Source: Gammaproteobacteria bacterium (GTDB lineage: Bacteria > Pseudomonadota > Gammaproteobacteria > Pseudomonadales > Azotimanducaceae). Taken from it: a stretch of DNA of 39,743 nt. Both the position numbers and the translations under genes were made by a program. Within the stretch, counting starts at the first letter, position 1. Each line of letters opens with the position of its first letter. A model generated the notes under the pieces. It saw nothing but the letters and a program-made list of their open reading frames with translations. It was not told where the DNA came from and did not search any database. Positions 17,112-23,745 of the stretch are shown here, piece by piece. The stretch is from assembly GCA_026709365.1 (NCBI GenBank), contig JAPOTD010000116.1, positions 1 through 39,743 on the forward strand, in the 5' to 3' direction.

Positions 17112-18134
17112 ATGAGAGTTGAGCAATTCAAAGACCCCTATCTGGACCGGACTTGGGGCGAACTGGGCGTGCGCGCGCTGTCCAGCGGGCAGCGGGTTTC
17201 CGCCACCTTGGGCTATCCGGCGGCGGGAATGGCGGCGTCCTTGGCGGAGCGTCTGGCCAGCTTTCTCGGTGCGCCGAGCATCGAGTTGGACTTGAGCTTC
17301 AAGGCGCCGTCCGGGCGCGGCTTCGGCCAGGTGAAGCACCTCATCGCCGTCGCTTCCGGCAAGGGCGGGGTGGGGAAATCCACCACCGCGGTCAATTTGG
17401 CCTTGGCCTTGGCGCGGGAAGGCGCCGCCGTGGGCTTGCTGGATGCCGACATCTACGGGCCGAGCCAAGGAATGATGCTTGGGGTGGCCTCGGGCAGGCG
17501 TCCGGAAGTGAAGGACGGCAAGTTCTTCGTGCCCGTCAAGGCGTGGGGCCTGAAGGCCATGTCCATGAGCTTTCTGGTCGATGAGAACACCCCGATGGTC
17601 TGGCGCGGCCCCATGGCGACCGGCGCCTTGCAGCAGCTGCTGGGCCAGACGGATTGGGGCGCGCTGGACTACCTTGTCGTCGATATGCCGCCGGGCACCG
17701 GCGACATTCAACTCACCCTGTCGCAAAAGGCGCCGGTCAGCGGCGCGGTGATTGTCACCACCCCCCAGGACATCGCCCTGCTCGATGCCCGCAAGGGGAT
17801 TGAGATGTTCCGCAAGGTCGATATCCCGGTGCTGGGGGTGGCGGAGAACATGAGCTTCTTCACCTGCCCCCAGTGCGGTGGGCGCAGCGAGGTGTTCGGC
17901 GGCGGCGGCGGCGAGCGGGTGGCGGCCGAGTTCGGCGTGCCCCTTCTGGGCCAACTGCCCTTGGCCCCGGACATCCGTGAGCAGGCCGATGGCGGCCGGC
18001 CCACGGTGGCGGCGGATGCGGAGTGCGCCACCGCCCTACTGTACCGGGACTTGGCCCGCCATGCGGCAGCCCGCATTTGGGCGCTGGATGCCGCTGGCGA
18101 GCCTGCCACCACCATCAGCATGAGCGAGGATTGA
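17112..18134 (+). CDS. mrp: Mrp/ApbC iron-sulfur cluster carrier ATPase
   Basis: A 340-residue P-loop NTPase of the Mrp/NBP35 family that binds and delivers [4Fe-4S] clusters to apoproteins. A short N-terminal domain (residues 1-70) precedes the deviant Walker A GKGGVGKS at 83-90. [10 protein letters not shown] and [10 protein letters not shown] are the switch and Walker B blocks, and the cluster-bridging CxxC is C252/C255 (TCPQCGG). Divergent orientation to metG is conserved across gammaproteobacteria. The stop overlaps the dcd start (TGATG), so the two are coupled. The N-terminal MIP18-like part is shorter than usual and begins directly at [12 protein letters not shown]. Confidence 0.94.
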   Translation: MRVEQFKDPYLDRTWGELGVRALSSGQRVSATLGYPAAGMAASLAERLASFLGAPSIELDLSFKAPSGRGFGQVKHLIAVASGKGGVGKSTTAVNLALALAREGAAVGLLDADIYGPSQGMMLGVASGRRPEVKDGKFFVPVKAWGLKAMSMSFLVDENTPMVWRGPMATGALQQLLGQTDWGALDYLVVDMPPGTGDIQLTLSQKAPVSGAVIVTTPQDIALLDARKGIEMFRKVDIPVLGVAENMSFFTCPQCGGRSEVFGGGGGERVAAEFGVPLLGQLPLAPDIREQADGGRPTVAADAECATALLYRDLARHAAARIWALDAAGEPATTISMSED

Positions 18135-18697
18135 TGACCATCAAGTCCGACCGCTGGATCAAGGCGATGGCGGCCAAGGGCATGATCGAACCCTTCGAGC
18201 CGGCCCAGGTGCGCGCCGGCGAAGCCGGCAAGGTGATCTCCTACGGCGTTTCAAGCTACGGCTACGACGTGCGCTGTGCGCCCAGCTTCAAGGTGTTCAC
18301 CAACATCAACTCCGCCACCGTCGATCCCAAGGCGTTCGATGAGCGCAGCTTCGTCGATGTGCAGGGGCCGGTCTGCATCATCCCGCCCAACTCCTTCGCC
18401 TTGGCCTCCACCGTCGAGTACTTCCGCATTCCGGCGGACGTGCTGACCATTTGCCTCGGCAAATCAACCTACGCCCGCTGCGGCATCATCGTCAACGTCA
18501 CGCCCCTGGAGCCGGAGTGGGAGGGCAACGTGACCTTGGAGTTCTCCAACACCACCACCCTGCCAGCCAAGATCTACGCCAACGAGGGCGCGGCGCAGAT
18601 GCTCTTCCTGCAATCGGATGAGCGTTGCGAGGTGTCCTACAAGGACCGGGCCGGCAAGTACCAAGGCCAGCGCGGGGTGACGCTGCCCCGGCCCTAA
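18134..18697 (+). CDS. dcd: dCTP deaminase
   Basis: A 187-residue trimeric enzyme that deaminates dCTP to dUTP, feeding dTTP synthesis. The active-site block [19 protein letters not shown] (Ser111, Arg115) and the general base Glu136 in [10 protein letters not shown] are intact. The tail [14 protein letters not shown] is the flexible nucleotide-binding lid. Length equals that of pseudomonad Dcd. The ATG overlaps the mrp stop. Convergent to a Uma2 remnant, with the stop codons overlapping by 4 bp. Confidence 0.96.
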   Translation: MTIKSDRWIKAMAAKGMIEPFEPAQVRAGEAGKVISYGVSSYGYDVRCAPSFKVFTNINSATVDPKAFDERSFVDVQGPVCIIPPNSFALASTVEYFRIPADVLTICLGKSTYARCGIIVNVTPLEPEWEGNVTLEFSNTTTLPAKIYANEGAAQMLFLQSDERCEVSYKDRAGKYQGQRGVTLPRP

Positions 18698-18975
18698 GGC
18701 TCCGCCCGCTGCCGGGCCAGAAGCGCCTCCAATCCCGCGATGCGGGCCTCCGCAGCGCGCTGGCGCTCCTCAGCCGCTCGGCGGCAGGCGATCTCCGTCG
18801 CTGTCCGCGCGGCACCGACTCGTTGGGTGCGCAGCAGCTCGTCGTGGGTGGGCAGATCCTTGCCGGTGGCCGGGTCCATCAGCCGCACTTCCTTCCCGAA
18901 CTGGCGGAACGTCAGCCCCAGCACCTCGCTGTGCAGCGTCCGGGCGCCGCCGTGCCGCTGCGTGGCCAATTGCAC
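18694..18975 (-). pseudogene. Remnant of a Uma2-family (DUF820) nuclease gene, C-terminal end only
   Basis: This frame encodes LHSEVLGLTFRQFGKEVRLM followed by DPATGKDLPTHDELL and a coiled-coil tail (ARTATEIACRRAAEERQRAA...). This is the standard C-terminus of many Uma2-family PD-(D/E)XK proteins, where it follows the nuclease domain. The nuclease domain itself, with its catalytic Asp/Glu/Lys, is missing: upstream lie only 31 bp and then the purM stop. The first possible start is GTG at 18975. It is therefore most likely a 3' fragment left after deletion. A short functional coiled-coil protein cannot be excluded. Confidence 0.6.
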
Positions 18976-19006
18976 GTAAGCCCTTTCGGGGAAGTGTCGG
19001 GATCGC

Positions 19007-20056
19007 TCATGGACGCACTCTCCGAGCGTTGAAGCCTAGAACCAACTCCCCGGACTGCGGTGGAGTGTGGGCGGGCACGATCTCGCCGATGCGGAAGACG
19101 CGCTCGCCCTGGGCCGCAAGCTGCCGCATCGCTGGTTCGGCCTCGTGGGCCGGCACGCAAAGCACGAAGCCGATGCCGCAGTTGAAGGTGCGCAGCATCT
19201 CGGTCTCCTCGATGCCGCCGGCTTGCTGCAGCCAACTGAAGATGTCGGGCCGGTTCCAGGCGTCAAGACGGACCCGTGCCGCCAGATCGTCGTTCGCCAG
19301 CATGCGGGGCAGGTTCTCAAGGAAGCCGCCGCCGGTAATGTGGGCCATGCCGCGCACGTCGGCTTCGGCGAGCAGGGCCTGCACCGGGCGGGCGTAGATG
19401 CGGGTCGGCGTCAGCAAGGCTTTGGTGAGCGTGGCGTCGTTGGCCAGCCCCTTGTCCTGGAGGATGCGCCGGATCAAGGCGTAGCCGTTGGCATGCGGAC
19501 CGCTTGAGGCAAGGCCCAGCAGGGCGTCGCCGATTTCTATGCGGGCGCCGTCGATGATGCGGTCCCGCTCGGCCAAGCCGACGCAGAAGCCCGCCAAGTC
19601 ATAGTCGCCGTCTTGGTAGAAGCCGGGCATTTCCGCAGTTTCGCCGCCGGCCAAGGCGCAGCCGGCCAGCCGGCAGCCGGCGGCGATGCCCTTGATGACG
19701 GCCTCGGCCACCTCCACGTCCAGCTTGCCGGTGGCGTAGTAGTCAAGGAAGAGCAAGGGTTCGGCGCCGCAAACCAGGACGTCGTTGGCGCACATGGCCA
19801 CCAGGTCCTGGCCGACGCCGCCGTGCTGCCCGCAGTCGATGGCGAGCTTGAGCTTGGTGCCCACCCCGTCGGTGCCGCAGACCAGGACGGGGTGCCGGTA
19901 GCCTGCGGGCAGTTCGCTCAGAGCGGCAAAGCCGCCGAGATGGCTCAACGTCTCCGGGCGGTGGGTGGCGCGGCAGGCGGGGGCGATTCGCTGCACGAGT
20001 TCGTTGCCGGCATCGATGTTCACGCCTGCGGCGCGATAGGTCAGCCTGTTGCTCAT
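19007..20056 (-). CDS. purM: Phosphoribosylformylglycinamidine cyclo-ligase (AIR synthetase)
   Basis: A 349-residue enzyme of purine synthesis converting FGAM to AIR with ATP. Family blocks are LVCGTDGVGTKLKLA (ATP/substrate loop), DLVAMCANDVLVCGAEPLLF, CALAGGETAEMPGFY and GMAHITGGGFLENLPRM. The start MSNRLTYRAAGVNIDAGNEL is canonical. An imperfect 12-bp palindrome lies between this start and the divergent DUF2066 gene. purN, which commonly follows purM, is not downstream; the place is taken by a Uma2 remnant. Confidence 0.96.
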   Translation of the reverse strand: MSNRLTYRAAGVNIDAGNELVQRIAPACRATHRPETLSHLGGFAALSELPAGYRHPVLVCGTDGVGTKLKLAIDCGQHGGVGQDLVAMCANDVLVCGAEPLLFLDYYATGKLDVEVAEAVIKGIAAGCRLAGCALAGGETAEMPGFYQDGDYDLAGFCVGLAERDRIIDGARIEIGDALLGLASSGPHANGYALIRRILQDKGLANDATLTKALLTPTRIYARPVQALLAEADVRGMAHITGGGFLENLPRMLANDDLAARVRLDAWNRPDIFSWLQQAGGIEETEMLRTFNCGIGFVLCVPAHEAEPAMRQLAAQGERVFRIGEIVPAHTPPQSGELVLGFNARRVRP

Positions 20057-20067
20057 GGCGACAGTTT

Positions 20068-20093
20068 AACCGGATTGCTCCGAGCAATCGGTT
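20068..20093. promoter_or_regulatory. Inverted repeat between purM and the divergent DUF2066 gene
   Basis: AACCGGATTGCTC (20068-20080) and GAGCAATCGGTT (20082-20093) pair over 12 bp with one bulged G around a single central C. It sits 12 bp upstream of the purM ATG and about 120 bp from the gene on the other strand. Position suggests an operator or a leader hairpin for purM. It does not match the PurR box. Confidence 0.4.
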
Positions 20094-20140
20094 AGAATCG
20101 ATGCCCTGCGCAGAACGTTCCATGTGGCGGGACGACAATA

Positions 20141-20200
20141 CACTAGGTAGAGAAGCTCCAAGTAGGGAAGCACTAGGTGGAGTAGGGAAGCACTAGGTGG
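20141..20200. repeat. 20-bp tandem duplication upstream of the DUF2066 gene
   Basis: The unit AGTAGGGAAGCACTAGGTGG occurs twice, head to tail and identical, at 20161-20180 and 20181-20200. A third partial copy of its second half (CACTAGGTAG) is at 20141-20150. The array ends 14 bp before the ATG at 20215, so copy number would alter the leader and the spacing of the translation start region. Confidence 0.8.
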
Positions 20201-20214
20201 AAAGGTGCGCCTTC

Positions 20215-21348
20215 ATGCAGTTTAGACTCCTTATTGGGGGTGCTGCCGTGTTCGGATTGGTTTTGGCGACCAACCCTGCCCGTGCGGCAGCCCCCGGCTT
20301 CTACGAGGCGGAAGTTGAGGTGGCGAATCAGTCCGCCGCCGCACGGCGCAGCGCGGCGCGAGTGGGACTCGAGCGGGTGCTGATCCGCTTGAGCGGCACC
20401 GCGCCGTTGCCGGCGGAACCGGTGCTGCGGCAAGCGCTGAGCCAACCGGAACGCTACTACGACCGCTATCTCGTCGTGGCTGATGATCGCCTCAAGCTGT
20501 TCTTCACGCCATCCGCCCTGATGGAATTGATCGACCGGGCCAAGCTGCCGCTGTGGCCCCTGCGCCGTCCGCCCGCCATCGCTTGGCTGGCACTGGAGGC
20601 GAACGGCGCGCGGCAGATCGTTCGCGGGGGCCATCCCCTCGCGGCGGCGTTGGTGGCCGAGGCCCAGCGACGGGGGTTCGAGGCGCGCTTGCCGCTAATG
20701 GATCTGCGCGATCAACTGCGGGTGCAGCCAGCGGTGGTGTGGGGTCGCTCCAGCTTGGTTCTTGCCGAGGCATCGCGCCGTTACGGCGCCGAAGCCGTGC
20801 TGATCGGCCGCTTGCGGCAGGACGCTGACGAGCGGTGGTCCGGGGAGTTCGCGTATTGGCAGGGCAGTGACGAATTCACTCTCCAAGTGAACAGCCTGGA
20901 CTTCCCCCAAGCCGGTGCTGCCGGAGCCGGCTTCTTGGCCAACGCCATCGCCAGCCGTGACGCCATTGCCTGGCGTCCCACCGAGGTCACGTCATGGGTT
21001 GTCGGCGGCATCGAGTCACCGCTGCACTATGGCGCCCTGTTGCGCCACCTCGCTGGTCTGGAGTATCTGAAGGGTGTGGCGGTGGTCGGCTTGCATCAAG
21101 ACCGGCTGGACATCCAAGTGAGCAGCCGAGCGGAAATGGGCCGCCTCTTAACGCTCCTGCAAGCCGATGGCCGGTTGGCCGGGCCGGCTCCGGGCGCACG
21201 GGCCAACCGATTGACTTGGCGCGGCGCGGACCTTGAACGCCCGCTGGCCGGCCAGCGACTGCCTCTGGACGCACTCGCTCAGTGGTCAAGCGGTCAAGCC
21301 AGCCGAAGCGATGACCACCCACCCACCCAGCCCGTCGGCAACCCGTGA
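20215..21348 (+). CDS. DUF2066 domain-containing exported protein
   Basis: A 377-residue protein of the DUF2066 family, function unknown, conserved in gammaproteobacteria between purM and hda. The N-terminus MQFRLLIGGAAVFGLVLA is a signal peptide ending near NPARAAA. It is followed by the family start FYEAEVEVANQSAAARRSAA and the YYDRYLVVADDRLKLFFTPS region. The later RYGAEAVLIGRLRQDADERW segment is also typical. I chose ATG 20215 because it begins the signal peptide; an in-frame GTG 18 bases earlier lies inside the tandem repeat. The stop overlaps the GTG start of the next gene. Confidence 0.85.
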   Translation: MQFRLLIGGAAVFGLVLATNPARAAAPGFYEAEVEVANQSAAARRSAARVGLERVLIRLSGTAPLPAEPVLRQALSQPERYYDRYLVVADDRLKLFFTPSALMELIDRAKLPLWPLRRPPAIAWLALEANGARQIVRGGHPLAAALVAEAQRRGFEARLPLMDLRDQLRVQPAVVWGRSSLVLAEASRRYGAEAVLIGRLRQDADERWSGEFAYWQGSDEFTLQVNSLDFPQAGAAGAGFLANAIASRDAIAWRPTEVTSWVVGGIESPLHYGALLRHLAGLEYLKGVAVVGLHQDRLDIQVSSRAEMGRLLTLLQADGRLAGPAPGARANRLTWRGADLERPLAGQRLPLDALAQWSSGQASRSDDHPPTQPVGNP

Positions 21349-21917
21349 AGCTCTCCCATCTGCCCAATGGCATCACCCTGCTGCGCATCCTGCTGGTAGC
21401 GCCGATCACTTGGCTGCTTTGGCAGATGCGCTACCCCGAGGCGCTGGTGCTCATGGCCGTCGCCGGGGCTTCGGATGCCGTGGACGGCGTCTTGGCGCGA
21501 CGCTTCGGCTGGGGTACTGAATTCGGGGCTTTCGTGGACCCGTTGGCCGACAAGGTGATGGTGGTGGCGCTGTTTCTGGCGCTGACCTTCCAAGGCGTGA
21601 TCCCGTTGTGGCTGGCCGCGGTGGTCGTGGGCCGGGATGCGGTCATACTGACCGGAGCAGGCGTCTATCGGCTGTGGTTCCACGAGATATCGATGTCGCC
21701 AACCATGATCAGCAAGGCCAACACCGCCGTGCAGATCGTCGTTCTCCTCTTGGTGCTGTTCGGACTGTGCGGTTTCGGCGCGGCCAGCGATCTGGCCCTG
21801 AGAGCGGCGGATCCTTGGTGCCTTTACTTGGTGGCGGGCCTAAGCGTGGCTTCGGGCGTTGACTACGTGGTCACTTGGAGCCTGAAGGCTTGGCGCAACA
21901 AGCACCCGGTCCCCTAG
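21345..21917 (+). CDS. CDP-alcohol phosphatidyltransferase family membrane protein
   Basis: A 190-residue integral membrane enzyme with the complete CDP-alcohol phosphotransferase signature DG-x2-AR-x8-G-x3-D-x3-D (SDAVDGVLARRFGWGTEFGA, then FVDPLADK). It belongs to the PgsA-like group that attaches an alcohol such as glycerol-3-phosphate to CDP-diacylglycerol. About five hydrophobic helices are seen. The GTG start overlaps the DUF2066 stop (GTGA). Located between DUF2066 and hda it is probably the conserved paralogue found in this block and not the main pgsA, which usually neighbours uvrC. The acceptor substrate is not certain. Confidence 0.85.
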   Translation: MKLSHLPNGITLLRILLVAPITWLLWQMRYPEALVLMAVAGASDAVDGVLARRFGWGTEFGAFVDPLADKVMVVALFLALTFQGVIPLWLAAVVVGRDAVILTGAGVYRLWFHEISMSPTMISKANTAVQIVVLLLVLFGLCGFGAASDLALRAADPWCLYLVAGLSVASGVDYVVTWSLKAWRNKHPVP

Positions 21918-21921
21918 AGCA

Positions 21922-22602
21922 ATGCATCAACAACCCCTGCCTTTTGTCGCTGCGGAGGGCCGCACCTTCGCCAACTACGTCGTTGGCGGCAACGGCGATC
22001 TGGTTGACCGGCTGGTGCGGCCTGGCGATGGCTTTGCGGCGCTCTGGCTTTGGGGGCCGCCGGCGTCGGGCAAGTCCCATCTGGCCCATGCGGCCTGTCA
22101 CTGGCAGGTCGGCCTCGGCGCCAAAGCGGCCTATGTGCCCTTGGCCTCCACCCCCGAGGATCCGGAAGTGCTGCATGGCCTTGCCGGCTACGACTTGGTG
22201 GCGCTTGACGATTTGCCGCATTGGTTGGGGCGCATCGACTTGGAGCGGGCGCTGATGGGCCTCTATCAGGGGCTGGTGGCCAGGGGCCATTGCCTGCTGG
22301 TGGCGGCGGGGCGGCCCGCCGCCGCCATGGGCTTTGCCTTGGACGACTTGGCTTCCCGCTTGCGCGCGGCCTCGTCTTGGGAGGTCCGGGAACTGGATGA
22401 CGCCGGCAAGGGGCAGGTGCTCGCCGATCGGGCGCGTCAGCGCGGGCTTGAGGTGCCGCGGCCGGTGCTGGACTTCTGGTTCGCTCGACGGGAGCGCGCG
22501 CTGTCCCGCCTGCTGGACGACTTTGAGCGCTTGGATCGGGCGGCTTGGAACGAGCAACGGCGGTTGACGGTGCCCTTGCTGAAGCAGGTGCTCGACCTGT
22601 AA
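21922..22602 (+). CDS. hda: DnaA regulatory inactivator Hda
   Basis: A 226-residue AAA+ DnaA homologue that, bound to the DNA-loaded sliding clamp, stimulates ATP hydrolysis by DnaA and prevents re-initiation. The N-terminal clamp-binding motif is QQPLPF. Walker A is GPPASGKSHL, Walker B is LVALDDLPHW, and the arginine-finger region LASRLRAASSWEVRELDD follows. It lacks the DnaA domain IV. The start is 4 bp after the preceding stop, and its stop shares one base with the next start (TAATG). Confidence 0.92.
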   Translation: MHQQPLPFVAAEGRTFANYVVGGNGDLVDRLVRPGDGFAALWLWGPPASGKSHLAHAACHWQVGLGAKAAYVPLASTPEDPEVLHGLAGYDLVALDDLPHWLGRIDLERALMGLYQGLVARGHCLLVAAGRPAAAMGFALDDLASRLRAASSWEVRELDDAGKGQVLADRARQRGLEVPRPVLDFWFARRERALSRLLDDFERLDRAAWNEQRRLTVPLLKQVLDL

Positions 22603-23678
22603 TGAAGGTGGTCTTCACCGGCGGCGGCTCCGCCGGCCACGTTCTCCCCGCCGTGCCGGTGATGCGCGCCCTGCGGGCTCGGGGCGCGGAGCTGGCCTAC
22701 ATCGGCCGGGCGAACGGCGCCGAGGCGGACTACTTGGCCGGTGAGGACGTGGCCTACCACGGCATCGCCTCGGGCAAGCTGCGGCGTTACTTCTCCTGGC
22801 GCAACGCCACCGATGCGTTCTCGGTGCTGCGCGGCCTGTGGCAAAGCCATCGGCTGCTCGGCCGGTTGCGGCCGGACGTGATCTTTTCCAAGGGCGGCTT
22901 CGTGAGCTTTCCCGTGGTGTTGGCCGGCTGGCTGCGGCGAATACCCGTCATCGCCCATGAATCGGACGTATCGCCGGGCCTCGCCAATCGTCTGGCCATG
23001 CCCTTCCTCAGCGTCCTGGCCACCAGTTTTCCAATTGCGCGCCCGCGCATGCTGCGCGGGGGGCTCATCCATTGCGGATCGCCGGTGCGTCCCGAGCTGC
23101 TGAGCGGGGATCCGGCCCGGGGACGGGAGCGGGCCGGCGCATCGGCAGGCGTGCCGCTGGTGCTGGTGACCGGCGGCAGCTTGGGCGCTGAGTCCTTGAA
23201 CGCCTTGGTTCGCCAAGCCGCTCCGCAGCTGGTGAAGCATTGCCACTTGGCGCATGTCTGCGGCCCAGGCAAGGCCGTGCCTTTGGTTTTGCCCGGCTAC
23301 CGGGCGTTTGAGTTCGTGGCCGAGGGCTGGGGCGACTTGCTGGCGGCGGCCGATGCCGTGGTCTCCCGAGCCGGTGCCAACGCCCTTTTTGAATTGCTCG
23401 CCTTGGGCAAGCCGAACCTGCTGGTTCCTTTGCCGAAGACGGCCAGCCGCGGCGACCAAATCGAGAACGCCGACTACGCGGAGCGGGCGGGCTACAGCCT
23501 AGTGATCCCGGAAGAGGACTTGAACGCCCCTCGGCTGGCTGAGGCGGTCCAGGGCCTGCTGGCCGAGCGCGACCAATGGACTGACCGACTGGCCGGATTT
23601 CAGGCCTTGCCGACGGTGGACATTCTGGCTGACGCCATCGCCCGCTTGGGCGGACTCAGCGTTCCGACTCGCGAGTAG
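22602..23678 (+). CDS. murG: MurG-like UDP-GlcNAc:lipid I N-acetylglucosaminyltransferase, Firmicutes-like type
   Basis: A 358-residue GT28 glycosyltransferase of the MurG family, which adds GlcNAc to lipid I to make lipid II at the inner face of the membrane. Motifs are FTGGGSAGHVLP, IASGKLRRYFSW, IFSKGGFVSFPVVLAG, IAHESDVSPGLANRLA, LVTGGSLGAESLN, and SRAGANALFELLALGKPNLL with SRGDQIENADYA. The SGKLRRYFSW, HESD-x-xPGLAN and SRGDQI blocks resemble the staphylococcal/clostridial form and differ from the E. coli form. The gene lies outside a dcw cluster, directly coupled to hda. It may be a second, transferred murG paralogue or this lineage's only one. An uncharacterised MurG-like role is possible. 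Confidence 0.8.
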   Translation: MKVVFTGGGSAGHVLPAVPVMRALRARGAELAYIGRANGAEADYLAGEDVAYHGIASGKLRRYFSWRNATDAFSVLRGLWQSHRLLGRLRPDVIFSKGGFVSFPVVLAGWLRRIPVIAHESDVSPGLANRLAMPFLSVLATSFPIARPRMLRGGLIHCGSPVRPELLSGDPARGRERAGASAGVPLVLVTGGSLGAESLNALVRQAAPQLVKHCHLAHVCGPGKAVPLVLPGYRAFEFVAEGWGDLLAAADAVVSRAGANALFELLALGKPNLLVPLPKTASRGDQIENADYAERAGYSLVIPEEDLNAPRLAEAVQGLLAERDQWTDRLAGFQALPTVDILADAIARLGGLSVPTRE

Positions 23679-23687
23679 TTGGGTTTT

Positions 23688-23710
23688 AGGAGCCTGCGCT
23701 GCAGGCTCCT
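23688..23710. terminator. Hairpin between convergent murG-like gene and serine protease
   Basis: A perfect 10-bp inverted repeat AGGAGCCTGC / GCAGGCTCCT with a 3-base loop lies 9 bp after the murG-like stop and 35 bp from the stop of the convergent protease gene. A run TTTT precedes it on the plus strand, so for minus-strand transcripts it is followed by AAAA. There is no clear U-tract, so it may act as a two-way mRNA 3' end structure more than as a classic intrinsic terminator. Confidence 0.5.
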
Positions 23711-23745
23711 CGGCGCAAAGTCACTCTTGTTCGCGGGCTGGTGCG

